Source of the DNA: Candidatus Saccharimonadota bacterium
Lineage (GTDB): Bacteria > Patescibacteriota > Saccharimonadia > Saccharimonadales > Saccharimonadaceae
Assembly: GCA_027312165.1 (NCBI GenBank)
Contig: DAICXN010000002.1
Location: 1-64,000 of the forward strand
Direction of reading: 5' to 3'
DNA length: 64,000 nt
Shown here: piece by piece, positions 17,789 through 26,123 of the stretch
How positions within the stretch are numbered: position 1 is the first letter of the stretch
How the letters are laid out: each line of letters starts with the position of its first letter
Made by a program: the position numbers and the translations under genes
The notes under the pieces: model-generated
What the model was told of the DNA's origin: nothing
The model's input: the letters and a program-made list of their open reading frames with translations, nothing else
The model's database searches: none

Positions 17789-18790
17789 TTAATTTGTCGG
17801 ATCGATTAAGCCAGCCTCAACCTGTGACCGAAAATTCCACTGTCCTGGCTGCTCCGTTTTGTAGCTCCAATAAAACCAGCCGGCACAGTCTCGATATGCC
17901 TTTTGCTGAAGTTTTACGTACTCCGAAAAAAGCTCCTCTCGCTTATGCCGAGGGACACCTCTCATCGTTCGATGATGCATCACACCGCTCCATTCACCGA
18001 TAATTATTGGTTGGTCTCGTGAGAGCCTTTTCAACATTCTCTGCCGCCTAGTCGTTTTGTTCAAGAACCAGTCCACAGAAAGATACCTCGCGGGGATAGT
18101 CGCCATATGATACAGGTGAATATCCAATACCACCGGAAGGCCACGCCTCCTGACTGCCCCAGACATCAGCCTAGGCGTATAGGCATCGCTAATAATTATC
18201 CGGCAGCTAGACGTCAATATGCCGCTGAGTAACTCGTAAGCCTCCCGATAAAACCGCCTGAGTTTTAGATGAAATAATCCCAACCTCGGCTCATTTATCA
18301 CTTGAATACCCCAGAGAGACTTGAATTCCTTATAGCGCTCCGCTAAAGCAGCCAGACACCTCAAGCTCTCTTGCCGGTATTTAATATCCTTATACCAAAA
18401 AGCTCGCCCGACCCGACCACTGTGATCTAGGCCATTTTGAGATCCGGGCAGACCATGAAGATCGATGACGATGCTGATCCCATACTTATCGCCCATCGCC
18501 ATCGCCCAGTCTAAGTTTTCGCGAGCATTCACATAAGGCAATCTGTCATCCAGCACCCAGTAGCCGACCGGTATACGCACAGCATTAACGCCATTCTTCA
18601 CAAGCCACACAAAGTCCGATTCCTGGATAAACTCCAGACGATGTCTATTAATCTTTTCGCGCGCACCATCTGTCTGCATAAAGCTAAATTCATCCACAGC
18701 GTCAGTGCCCGCAAATAGGGTTGGCGTCATCCACCTTTCAAGAAGTAGCCAGCCGCCAAAATTAACCCCTCGCAGCAACCCGTCATCCAT
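17789..18790 (-). CDS. GH5 family exo-1,3-glucanase-like enzyme
   Basis: About 333 aa, (beta/alpha)8 glycoside hydrolase of family 5, nearest in motif to the exo-beta-1,3-glucanase (EXG1-like) branch: LLRGVNFGGWLLLERWMTP at the N-terminus, VNAVRIPVGYW, DLHGLPGSQNG, acid/base Glu in VINEPR (near 177), HLYHMA, and nucleophile Glu in IIIGEWSG (near 281). TATAAT (18797-18802) is six bases before the ATG at 18790; the longer reading to 18826 would include the promoter. No signal peptide or membrane anchor, so it seems cytoplasmic, which is unusual for this family. Confidence 0.85.
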   Translation of the reverse strand: MDDGLLRGVNFGGWLLLERWMTPTLFAGTDAVDEFSFMQTDGAREKINRHRLEFIQESDFVWLVKNGVNAVRIPVGYWVLDDRLPYVNARENLDWAMAMGDKYGISIVIDLHGLPGSQNGLDHSGRVGRAFWYKDIKYRQESLRCLAALAERYKEFKSLWGIQVINEPRLGLFHLKLRRFYREAYELLSGILTSSCRIIISDAYTPRLMSGAVRRRGLPVVLDIHLYHMATIPARYLSVDWFLNKTTRRQRMLKRLSRDQPIIIGEWSGVMHHRTMRGVPRHKREELFSEYVKLQQKAYRDCAGWFYWSYKTEQPGQWNFRSQVEAGLIDPTN

Positions 18791-18833
18791 ATAGTAATTA
18801 TACTCTTGCCGGCATAACCAACCCAAACAAAGA

Positions 18834-18860
18834 AAAAAGCCAGACCAAAGTCTGACGTTT
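18834..18860 (-). terminator. Terminator after tRNA-Lys
   Basis: On the minus strand GTCAGAC-TTTG-GTCTGGC forms a hairpin followed by a T run. It lies just behind the tRNA and before the glucanase-like gene. Confidence 0.7.
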
Positions 18861-18864
18861 TTCT

Positions 18865-18941
18865 TGGAGGGTCCACCGGGACTTGAACCCGGGACACCCT
18901 GCTTAAAAGGCAGGTGCTCTAACCAGCTGAGCTATGGACCC
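18865..18941 (-). tRNA. tRNA-Lys (UUU)
   Basis: Full cloverleaf on the minus strand: acceptor GGGTCCA/TGGACCC, D arm TAGCTCAGCTGGTTAGAGC, anticodon loop CTTTTAA with anticodon UUU, T loop GTTCAAG, and an encoded CCA. The base before CCA is T, which is unusual for a lysine tRNA. Confidence 0.95.
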
Positions 18942-18978
18942 GTAACCCTAAAAATTTTAGCACAAAGAGGTGGTTTTA

Positions 18979-19461
18979 TCAACGCTTCTTTTCTTTTGGT
19001 GCCCTCGCACTATGAAGCAGGAACAGATCAACTAGACCAGCGACTAGTCCGACGGTCACGACATACTGCCACCATTCGACTAAAATCTTATAAAAATTCA
19101 ATGCTTCACCATCCAGCGTCATGTACCTGCCAAGAGGTATTACCAAAAGAGCGGCCGTCAATAGCGCAATGAGAACTGCTGATAAAATCCGCTGGAATTT
19201 GCTATAGTAACGCGGTCCGCCAAATAGCAGCAAGAACAAAGGCCCAAGCAAGATAATCATCGTCGAAACCACCCCATAGGGTAGACCCGGGATCTCAAAG
19301 CCCAAACCTGAAACGATAACAGTCAGCCAGTCAGCCCAAATCTCCGCCAGCATCGACCCGGCTGACAGGGCTAGTGCCAAAGGCCCAAACCGTCTGCCAG
19401 ATAGCAGCGCTATAGTAAAGACCGCCACGATTATGCTGCCAAAAAGAACTACCACGCTCAC
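18979..19461 (-). CDS. Multispanning membrane protein, unknown
   Basis: 160 aa, mostly hydrophobic; about five membrane segments (3-20, 24-40, 45-80 as two, 90-110, 130-150), ending in a basic tail PKEKKR. No family recognised. Start GTG follows the stop of the upstream DUF192 gene by one base and has GGAGGGGAT upstream, so the pair is one operon. Confidence 0.7.
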   Translation of the reverse strand: MSVVVLFGSIIVAVFTIALLSGRRFGPLALALSAGSMLAEIWADWLTVIVSGLGFEIPGLPYGVVSTMIILLGPLFLLLFGGPRYYSKFQRILSAVLIALLTAALLVIPLGRYMTLDGEALNFYKILVEWWQYVVTVGLVAGLVDLFLLHSARAPKEKKR

Positions 19462-19462
19462 C

Positions 19463-19948
19463 CTAAATCCCCTCCTCGGCTATATTAAAACTAGCTAAGC
19501 TACCAACCTCGATGCCGTTAGCCCTGCCTGCATTCATCTCCAGTACGTAGCGTGCTGGAACGGTCGATTCGTAGGTGTCGTGCGGCACGGCGTCGGGCTG
19601 AACATGACGCTCAATATGAACAACCCTCTTTGCTCGATCAAGCCAGATGATATCAAGAGGAAATTTCATATCCTTCATCCAAATCGACTGCGGCCCATCG
19701 GATTCAAAGACAAACAGCATTGCCTCATCCCGCCCAAGCGAGGTTCGTCCACCCAGTCCTTTCTGGAGTTCTTGCGGAGTCTTCGCTACATCAGCCTGGA
19801 GCACCACACCCCCAACGGACACCATTTGCCGAGGTCGAAACTCATGCATAGCAACCTGAACTATCGACAAGGCCATCAAAGTTAGGACGCCCCAAAAAAT
19901 AATCCATTTCAAAATGCGCTGGATTTTCTCGGTCGAGAGCTTATTCAT
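19463..19948 (-). CDS. DUF192 family exported protein
   Basis: 161 aa. N-terminal membrane anchor (about 13-34), then a DUF192 domain: LQADVAKTPQELQKGLGGRTSLGRDEAMLFVFES, IWMKDMKFPLDIIWLD, RYVLEMNAGRANGIEVG. The family is a small beta barrel outside the cytoplasm with unclear function. TACAAT (19956-19961) is seven bases before the ATG. Operon with the following membrane protein. Confidence 0.88.
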   Translation of the reverse strand: MNKLSTEKIQRILKWIIFWGVLTLMALSIVQVAMHEFRPRQMVSVGGVVLQADVAKTPQELQKGLGGRTSLGRDEAMLFVFESDGPQSIWMKDMKFPLDIIWLDRAKRVVHIERHVQPDAVPHDTYESTVPARYVLEMNAGRANGIEVGSLASFNIAEEGI

Positions 19949-19965
19949 AAGCTCTATTGTATCAG

Positions 19966-20877
19966 CTAGGCGCCGATCTTGTCTTTTTTCGGACGACGCT
20001 TGGCGTTTTGTTCGATGTATTCGATAATCGGCGTAGCAACATCTCGGCCAGTTATCTTCTCAATGCCAAATCCAGGACTAGCGTTTACCTCCAGGATCAA
20101 AGCGCCTCGCTCGGATCGCATAAAGTCCACACCAGCCACATTTAGTCCCATAGCTTTTGCTGCCTTGACGCACATCTTTCGCTCCTCAAGCGTCAACTTC
20201 ACTGGCGTGCCCTCGCCACCCTTGTGGAGGTTTGAGCGAAAATCATCATCCAGACTCTGGCGTTTCATGCTGGCCACCACTCGCCCGCCGACTACAAAGG
20301 CACGAATATCGACTCCGGCCGACTCCTTAACAAACTCTTGGATCAAAATGTTGGTACCGTCCTCGTTGGTCAAGTAGAATGCTTGCAGCACTGACTTGGC
20401 CGCCTTTTTGGTCTCAGCCAAAACCACACCGTTACCGTGTGTACCACGCGCCAGCTTAATAATTACCGGCGTACCGTCAAGCTTATCAATCAAATCATCA
20501 ATGTCGGCAGAATTTCGCGAAAAAACCGTCTTCGGAATACCTACGCCCGCCTTGGTTAGGAGTTGCATCGAGCGAAGCTTGTCTCGAGAGCGAGAAATCG
20601 CCAGCGAACCAGATATCGTATACATTCCCTGCATTTCCAGCTGACGCACGATTGCCGTACCGTAGCGAGTCATATAGCTAGCAATTCGCGGGATAATCGC
20701 ATCATAGTGACCGAGATCTTCGCCTCTATAGCTTACACCCGGGTTGCTCTGGGCAATCGAGGCGTAGCACTCCTTATATTTAATTACTTCAACTTCATGG
20801 CCTCGCTCGAGCGCCACCTCTTTTAGACGCTTCGTTGAGTAGTTACCTGGGCCGTTTGATAAAATAGCGATCTTCAT
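19966..20877 (-). CDS. RimK-type ATP-grasp ligase
   Basis: 303 aa, RimK/LysX-type ATP-grasp that forms peptide bonds with an amino acid such as glutamate. N-terminal domain with MKIAILSNGPGNYSTKRLKE; ATP-grasp with PVIIKLARGTHGNGVVLAE, phosphate loop and IQEFV; metal site LILEVNASPGFGIEKITG. Its ATG overlaps the stop of the upstream protease gene (TAATG) and has AAAGGGG as ribosome site. Substrate could be ribosomal protein S6 (as RimK) or another acceptor. Confidence 0.88.
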   Translation of the reverse strand: MKIAILSNGPGNYSTKRLKEVALERGHEVEVIKYKECYASIAQSNPGVSYRGEDLGHYDAIIPRIASYMTRYGTAIVRQLEMQGMYTISGSLAISRSRDKLRSMQLLTKAGVGIPKTVFSRNSADIDDLIDKLDGTPVIIKLARGTHGNGVVLAETKKAAKSVLQAFYLTNEDGTNILIQEFVKESAGVDIRAFVVGGRVVASMKRQSLDDDFRSNLHKGGEGTPVKLTLEERKMCVKAAKAMGLNVAGVDFMRSERGALILEVNASPGFGIEKITGRDVATPIIEYIEQNAKRRPKKDKIGA

Positions 20878-21410
20878 TATTCGACCCCTTTCTTAAGATT
20901 AGCTTGACTATACTTCTGGAAAAAACTTATCGGGTCAGCCTCCAATTCAGCATTCAATGGTCCGTTTTTTATCTTTGGAAGCGAATCTCCCCGCGAAACG
21001 TCAACCAAGAACTTCTTGGACAGCATCCGACAGCCTATAAGAATAGGATAACGGTTCCGCGACCGATCAGCAAGCGTGAAAGTTCCGCGAACTTTTCTGC
21101 CAGCTATCTCGACAGTCAGCTTAACCTGGTAGCGTATCTGGGCCATGCCATTTGAGCTCCTGATCTTGGTAACCCTATAACCACGCACGGAATGACGCTT
21201 GCCCGTATAGTGCTTAGACTCCTTACCAAACAAGGCAAATGATAGCACACCACCCTTAGACATTCGCAGATCCGAAGCCCAAATTGATGACGAATCAGCG
21301 CCAGTGTCTACTTTAGCAGGAACGTTCTTAGCCCCTTCGGCTGCTATGCTCAGAACCGTGGTTCGTCCGATGGTGGTTAGGGATGATGCTCTATCGGTTT
21401 TTACAGTCAT
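20877..21410 (-). CDS. RimB-like retropepsin (ATP-dependent zinc protease family)
   Basis: 177 aa of the family often annotated as ATP-dependent zinc protease (PF05618), a retropepsin-like fold that accompanies rimK genes. The active motif VDTGADSSSIWASDL is at about 37-51, and the second half has FTLADRSRNRYPILIGCRML. TATAAT (21419-21424, extended TGA) is eight bases before ATG. In Pseudomonas a RimB of this family cuts or modulates glutamylated RimK products; the same pairing here suggests a make-and-trim unit. Confidence 0.85.
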   Translation of the reverse strand: MTVKTDRASSLTTIGRTTVLSIAAEGAKNVPAKVDTGADSSSIWASDLRMSKGGVLSFALFGKESKHYTGKRHSVRGYRVTKIRSSNGMAQIRYQVKLTVEIAGRKVRGTFTLADRSRNRYPILIGCRMLSKKFLVDVSRGDSLPKIKNGPLNAELEADPISFFQKYSQANLKKGVE

Positions 21411-21430
21411 ATATTTTTATTATATCACTT

Positions 21431-22219
21431 TTAGTGCATAAAATCAATACCCTGCTCTATCGAATCGATAAGCTGGCCGGCTATATCGCATCTCGTCATC
21501 TCCATGAAACGCGCAAATTGCGGTGACCGGTTTACCTCGATCAGAATAGGACCCTCAGGCGTAATCGCAACATCAAAACCTAGCAGATCGTAGCCGGGCA
21601 AGTTCTTTAAAATATTTTTACAAAAATCGCCGACTAACGCCGACAGGGGCACGGCCTCAACTGCTTTTATCTTACTAGTTGGGGTCTTTGAGCTCCGCCT
21701 AACCATCTGCGGCAGCACCTCTCCACCAAGTGCATAGACTCGATATTCTTCAATGATTGCAATAAGTGGCTGAGTGATGTAGTTCGCCCTGTCGCCCTGA
21801 ACATCATCCGGGTCAAAGTAAACATCTCTTGCTCGAGCAGATATGCGTTTCTTTATGATCGGCTGCACCGGCAGCTCTTTGACCTCAGAAAGCAGCTGAG
21901 TGTGCGGCATATAGGCGCCCAACTGCAAATATTGCCGCCACTTATCTTCAATCAGTAAATCATCGCTAGTTTTCGCCTTGTCGACATAATACGCGTTCGG
22001 ATGACGCTCAGCAAAATCATCAACCGATCTCAGAGTCGTCATATCCCACACATCAGTAAAAGGGTCACGCAAATACACGATATCATATAGCCTGTCTATT
22101 TTCGGCATATCCCTGTAGTTAACCAGCTCAATAGCTCTATTGGCTGCGGTGTGAGACAAGAATAAGCCAGCCGAATGGTCTGAGCTAGTAGTTACGATTA
22201 ACCAAGACGTCTTGCTCAT
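21431..22219 (-). CDS. ATP-grasp protein, glutathione-synthase/RimK-like
   Basis: 262 aa. Weak N-terminal domain, then an ATP-grasp core: IIKKRISARARDVYFDP, YITQPLIAIIEEYRVYALGGEVLPQMVRRSS, LLGFDVAITPEGPILIEVNRSPQFARF. The conserved metal-binding Glu/Asn pair (EVN) is present. It lies between dnaJ (nine bases downstream of its stop) and the RimK-like pair, so it may share the dnaJ transcript and be heat-induced. Substrate unknown. Confidence 0.82.
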   Translation of the reverse strand: MSKTSWLIVTTSSDHSAGLFLSHTAANRAIELVNYRDMPKIDRLYDIVYLRDPFTDVWDMTTLRSVDDFAERHPNAYYVDKAKTSDDLLIEDKWRQYLQLGAYMPHTQLLSEVKELPVQPIIKKRISARARDVYFDPDDVQGDRANYITQPLIAIIEEYRVYALGGEVLPQMVRRSSKTPTSKIKAVEAVPLSALVGDFCKNILKNLPGYDLLGFDVAITPEGPILIEVNRSPQFARFMEMTRCDIAGQLIDSIEQGIDFMH

Positions 22220-22228
22220 AATTTAGAA

Positions 22229-23326
22229 TTAGCTAAAGATGCCGCGCTTTTCGCTCTTTCTAAGCTCTTCAAGCAACTCTTTCTGCTTTTTACTGAGCTT
22301 TGTCGGAATATCAACAACAATGCCGACAATGTGCGGACCGCGCGACTCAGTGCGGAGATTTGGTACACCGTGACCAGATAGTTTAAAGTCCGTACCGTTC
22401 TGCGTTCCAGCCGGGACCTTCATCCGAACCTTGCCGTCCACCGTATCAACATCGATCTCCGTGCCTAGAGCCGCATCAACCATCGAAACATGCTCAAATG
22501 ACAAGATGATATTGCCCTCTCTAGTAAACTTCTTGTGTGGCTTAACGCGGACATGAACGTACAGATCACCCTTTGCGCCACCCTGCACTGCCTCTCCGCG
22601 TTCACGCAGCCTTATGGTCGCGCCATCATCAATGCCGGCAGGAATCTTGATCTTGATGTCACGCGACTGGCGCTTGGTACCCTTGCCACCGCAAACCGAG
22701 CAATCTTTCTCGGGAACCTTGCCCCGGCCTCTACAGGTCTGGCAAGTAACCGCCTGCTGAATCTGGCCAAAAATCGAATTCATCACCCTGGTTTGCTGAC
22801 CAGCACCCTGACAGTCCGGACAGGTCTTGTGACCATGTCCGGGCTCAGCTCCGGATCCATCGCAGTGCTCGCACTCATCCTCTAGTGTCAGATTGATAGT
22901 TTTCTCAACGCCAAAAACAGCCTCCTCGAAACTCAAGGTGACACTTGTCTCAACATCGCGCCCTCGTCTCGGACCGTTACCCTCAGCTTGAGCGCCGCCA
23001 AAGAATTGGCTAAATATGTCACCAAATCCACCACCAAAATCAAACTGCACGCCCTGAGCCCCACCAAATCCCTCAAATGGATTGCCCGAGAAGCCGCCGC
23101 CGTTAGCTCCACCGACACCAGCGTGACCAAATTGGTCGTAGCGTTGGCGCTTTTGCTTGTCCTTTAGGACTTCGTAGGCTTCATTTATCTCTTTAAACTT
23201 AGCCTCGTCGCCGCCTTCTTTATCTGGGTGGTGCTTAACGGCTGCCTTGCGAAAAGCCTTCTTGATTTCGTCCTCGGAGGCAGACCTAGAAACACCTAAA
23301 ACTTCATAATAATCTCTTTGAGCCAT
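22229..23326 (-). CDS. dnaJ: DnaJ co-chaperone
   Basis: 365 aa from ATG 23326 (an upstream in-frame start six codons earlier overlaps the promoter). J domain MAQRDYYEVLGVSRSASEDEIKKAF-type with HPD (near 33-35), Gly/Phe-rich stretch 75-120, four zinc repeats CEHCDGSG, CPDCQGAG, CQTCRGRG, CSVCGGKG, and two C-terminal substrate domains. It activates DnaK. A CIRCE operator lies 20 bases upstream, so it has its own HrcA-controlled promoter besides read-through from dnaK. Confidence 0.97.
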   Translation of the reverse strand: MAQRDYYEVLGVSRSASEDEIKKAFRKAAVKHHPDKEGGDEAKFKEINEAYEVLKDKQKRQRYDQFGHAGVGGANGGGFSGNPFEGFGGAQGVQFDFGGGFGDIFSQFFGGAQAEGNGPRRGRDVETSVTLSFEEAVFGVEKTINLTLEDECEHCDGSGAEPGHGHKTCPDCQGAGQQTRVMNSIFGQIQQAVTCQTCRGRGKVPEKDCSVCGGKGTKRQSRDIKIKIPAGIDDGATIRLRERGEAVQGGAKGDLYVHVRVKPHKKFTREGNIILSFEHVSMVDAALGTEIDVDTVDGKVRMKVPAGTQNGTDFKLSGHGVPNLRTESRGPHIVGIVVDIPTKLSKKQKELLEELRKSEKRGIFS

Positions 23327-23345
23327 ATACATGTATGATATCAAA

Positions 23346-23372
23346 TTAGCACTCGAACTTCAAGAGTGCTAA
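23346..23372 (-). promoter_or_regulatory. CIRCE operator of dnaJ
   Basis: Perfect TTAGCACTC-N9-GAGTGCTAA inverted repeat in the dnaK-dnaJ gap. HrcA binds this element. A TATCAT eight bases before the dnaJ ATG can serve as -10. Confidence 0.95.
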
Positions 23373-23379
23373 AGCTTAA

Positions 23380-23400
23380 GAGCGCCGAAATCCGGCGCTC
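23380..23400 (-). terminator. Hairpin behind dnaK
   Basis: GAGCGCC-N7-GGCGCTC, followed on the minus strand by TTAAGC only. The weak T run suggests a partial terminator or mRNA-stabilising hairpin between dnaK and dnaJ. Confidence 0.55.
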
Positions 23401-23424
23401 GTTCAGCGGGCTTTAAGTAGCTAC

Positions 23425-25332
23425 CTACTTCTCGTCGACGACTTCACCTTCCACGGCGTCATCGGCCTTGGACTTCTTGTCGCTCTTTGACTCGTCCGAG
23501 TCAGAAGTTTCAGGTTCTGACTTTGACGCCTCCTCATAGAGCTTGGCGCCAATTGGCATAATTGTGTCGGTCAGCTCTTTAGCTGCTGCCTCTAGGGCAT
23601 CTTTATCCGCCTTGTCGTCATCTTTGACTTTCTTGGCAGCCTCGACAGCTTTTTCGATCGCCTTTTTATCGTCATCTGATATTTTGTCCTTGTACTCATC
23701 GGGCATCTTTTCGGCCTGATAAATAGCATTCTCCAGGGTGTTTCTAGCCTCAACCGATTCGCGCTTCTTCTTGTCTTCATCGGCGTGCAACTCGGCCTCT
23801 TTTTGAGCTTTTTCGATATCCTCTTTGGACATATTGCCAGAATCCTGGATGGTAATGGACTGCTCCTTGCCAGTACCCTTGTCCTTGGCGGTCACGTTAA
23901 GGATGCCGTTGGCGTCGATGTTAAACGTAACTTCGATCTGAGGAATTCCCCGAGGCGCTGGCGCAATTCCGTCAAGCACAAACGTACCCAAACTCTTGTT
24001 GTCAGAAGCCATTTCACGCTCACCCTGCAGCACATGGATTTCCACCTGAGGCTGGTTATCAGCGTAAGTTGAGAAAACCTGAGATTTGCTGGTTGGGACT
24101 GTGGTGTTTCGGTCAATCATCGCCGTTCGCACGCCACCAGCCGTCTCAATACCCAGAGTTAGCGGGGTGACATCTAGAAGTAGAACGTCTTTCACGTCAC
24201 CAGCAAGCACGCCACCTTGAATTGCTGCTCCAACCGCCACGACTTCGTCCGGGTTAACGCCTTGCATCGGATCTTTACCAAATATCTTCTTAACCTTTTC
24301 GACCACTGCTGGCATTCGAGTCATACCACCGACTAGAACGACAGAGTTAATGTCGCTTGCCGATAGCTTTGCGTCCTTGAGCGCCTTTTCAACAGGTGTA
24401 GATAGCCGATCAAGCAAATCTGCCACCAGCTCTTCAAGCTTGGCTCGAGTTAGTTTGAGCTCAAAGTGCTTTGGCCCATCTGCATCAGCGGTAATAAACG
24501 GAATATTAACCTCAGTTTCCGTAGTGGTCGATAGCTCTTTCTTGGCTTTTTCGGCTTCGTCCTTCAGTCGCTGCATAGCGGCGTTGTCCTTGCGAAGATC
24601 GATGCCTTCTTTCTTCTTGAAGTCTTCGATAAAGTAGTTAACGATCACGTTGTCGAAGTCTTCACCGCCCAGGTGAGTGTCACCATTGGTTGACTTAACT
24701 TCAAATACCCCATCGCCAAGCTCGAGGATAGATACGTCAAAAGTACCACCACCAAGGTCAAATACAGCGATTTTCTCTTCTTTGGCGTTATCTAGACCAT
24801 AGGCAAGTGCCGCAGCTGTTGGCTCATTGATAATACGCTTAACCTCTAGACCGGCAATTCGTCCAGCGTCTTTGGTTGCCTGGCGCTGTGAGTCATCAAA
24901 ATAAGCCGGAACGGTGATGACCGCTTCGGTAACCTTTTCACCCAGGAAAGCTTCGGCGTCAGCTTTGATCTTGCTAAGGATCATTGCGGAGACTTCTTCT
25001 GGGGTGTATTCTTTGCCGCCCATCTCAACCGCCACGCCGCCATTCTTCTTGACGATACTAAACGGCATGATATCGATATCCTTTTGGACCTCTTTATCAG
25101 AAAACTTCCGTCCAATTAAGCGCTTAACGCCGTAAATGGTATTTTTTGGATTGGTAACTCGTTGGCGCTGAGCAACCTGACCAACCAAGCGCTCACCGTT
25201 CTTATTAACAGCTACGACGCTTGGCGTAGTGCGGTTTCCCTCAGCGTTAGTGATAACCTCAGGCTTACCAGCAACCATGTAGGCAAAGGCGCTGTTGGTA
25301 GTTCCTAGGTCGATTCCTATAATTTTACCCAT
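23425..25332 (-). CDS. dnaK: DnaK (Hsp70) chaperone
   Basis: 635 aa. Nucleotide-binding domain with [29 protein letters not shown] and [12 protein letters not shown]; linker [16 protein letters not shown]; substrate domain; C-terminal lid and an acidic Ser/Asp/Lys-rich tail ending VEGEVVDEK. Refolds proteins with DnaJ and GrpE. Strong Shine-Dalgarno AAAGGAG and a consensus promoter with two CIRCE-like elements. Full length. Confidence 0.98.
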   Translation of the reverse strand: MGKIIGIDLGTTNSAFAYMVAGKPEVITNAEGNRTTPSVVAVNKNGERLVGQVAQRQRVTNPKNTIYGVKRLIGRKFSDKEVQKDIDIMPFSIVKKNGGVAVEMGGKEYTPEEVSAMILSKIKADAEAFLGEKVTEAVITVPAYFDDSQRQATKDAGRIAGLEVKRIINEPTAAALAYGLDNAKEEKIAVFDLGGGTFDVSILELGDGVFEVKSTNGDTHLGGEDFDNVIVNYFIEDFKKKEGIDLRKDNAAMQRLKDEAEKAKKELSTTTETEVNIPFITADADGPKHFELKLTRAKLEELVADLLDRLSTPVEKALKDAKLSASDINSVVLVGGMTRMPAVVEKVKKIFGKDPMQGVNPDEVVAVGAAIQGGVLAGDVKDVLLLDVTPLTLGIETAGGVRTAMIDRNTTVPTSKSQVFSTYADNQPQVEIHVLQGEREMASDNKSLGTFVLDGIAPAPRGIPQIEVTFNIDANGILNVTAKDKGTGKEQSITIQDSGNMSKEDIEKAQKEAELHADEDKKKRESVEARNTLENAIYQAEKMPDEYKDKISDDDKKAIEKAVEAAKKVKDDDKADKDALEAAAKELTDTIMPIGAKLYEEASKSEPETSDSDESKSDKKSKADDAVEGEVVDEK

Positions 25333-25379
25333 TTCTATTCTCCTTTTCGTTACAGCCTGCTATAAATCTAATTTTTTAA

Positions 25380-25406
25380 TTAGCACTCATCGCAGCTTAG
25401 TGCCAA
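25380..25406 (-). promoter_or_regulatory. Degenerate CIRCE in the dnaK leader
   Basis: TTAGCACTC-N9-TAGTGCCAA, two mismatches in the second arm. It lies just downstream of the predicted transcription start of dnaK. Confidence 0.7.
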
Positions 25407-25416
25407 TACTGCTCTT

Positions 25417-25445
25417 ATTGTAACTGTCTAGCACTCACATGTCAA
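25417..25445 (-). promoter_or_regulatory. dnaK promoter
   Basis: Minus strand TTGACA (25440-25445), 17-base spacer, TACAAT (25417-25422): near-consensus housekeeping promoter. The -35 lies inside the CIRCE operator, so HrcA binding blocks RNA polymerase. The leader is about 75 bases. Confidence 0.9.
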
Positions 25446-25454
25446 GAGTGCTAA
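25428..25454 (-). promoter_or_regulatory. CIRCE operator over the dnaK promoter
   Basis: CTAGCACTC-N9-GAGTGCTAA, one mismatch to consensus. It covers the -35 and most of the spacer of the dnaK promoter. Confidence 0.93.
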
Positions 25455-25541
25455 TTGTAATTTATAACTTAAAAACTAACGATCGTATCGGTTAAAGTGA
25501 TTATGCTATAATAATCCCAACTAGTCCAAGAGGAGATTGAT

Positions 25542-25785
25542 ATGGCAGGAGTTTATCCAGATGAACCCGGACCAAGGTTAGCGTACGACACAGACGGCGC
25601 AGTCGGAATAAACCTAACCAGCAATAATGCCGCCACTCTACCCTCACTCAGCACACTTTGACTACGATGACGTGCCTCAAAACTCAGCCCCAATCACCCG
25701 TAACTTTCGTCTAAAGAATCTGTCCGAAACGCTTAGTACCAACAATTGGGTTAAACTGCGCTGGGATATCGGGTTTGTCCTGTAG
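25542..25785 (+). pseudogene. Frame-disrupted surface-protein stub
   Basis: A 39-codon reading frame (MAGVYPDEPGPRLAYDTDG start) with a good ribosome site (AGAGGAG) and a TATAAT (25507-25512). It stops at TGA 25659-25661, but the +1 frame continues DYDDVPQNSAPITRNFRLKN and stays open to 25785. The join reads CTT TGA C, the same heptamer as the prfB programmed frameshift, but there is no internal Shine-Dalgarno before it. The last 75 bases run antisense to the opposite gene, so the true coding part probably ends near 25735. Either a decayed N-terminal fragment or a small protein of 39 aa. Confidence 0.5.
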
Positions 25786-26034
25786 CTGGCTGTAGCCTGT
25801 CGTGCCCGGATCGCCCTTGGGCCCCTCTGGGCCCGTAGCACCCTGAGGACCAGCTGGACCGGCGAGGCCAGGGGTTTGAGTATTTAACTTGTCCTGAACT
25901 GCGGGAGATAACATGGCCTCCGCAACGGAATTGGATTTCTGCGAGCCGTCTGGGACATGCGAAACGTCAAGAAATTCATTTAGGATATCGCCCCACACAC
26001 CCACGTAGCCACCCGGAATTGGTTTGCGTGCCAC
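25711..26034 (-). CDS. Truncated collagen-like surface/tail-fibre-type protein
   Basis: 107 aa, GTG start with AAAGGAG. N-terminal segment with GVWGDILNEFLDVSH, then a short collagen-like Gly-X-Y stretch (GLAGPAGPQGATGPEGPKGDPG), then a 'LQDKPDIPAQFNP' motif that in fibre-like proteins normally introduces a long repeat or beta-rich part. Here it ends 12 residues later, so it looks cut off. It sits between grpE and dnaK and converges with a second stub at 25542. Probably the remnant of a larger exposed protein. Confidence 0.6.
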   Translation of the reverse strand: MARKPIPGGYVGVWGDILNEFLDVSHVPDGSQKSNSVAEAMLSPAVQDKLNTQTPGLAGPAGPQGATGPEGPKGDPGTTGYSQLQDKPDIPAQFNPIVGTKRFGQIL

Positions 26035-26123
26035 GGTACTTTAACTCCTTTCGTGTCTGTGTGGTTAATGTAGCTTGTGCTTACCTTACTGCAACATAGT
26101 CATGGTGACAATAAATAGATTTG

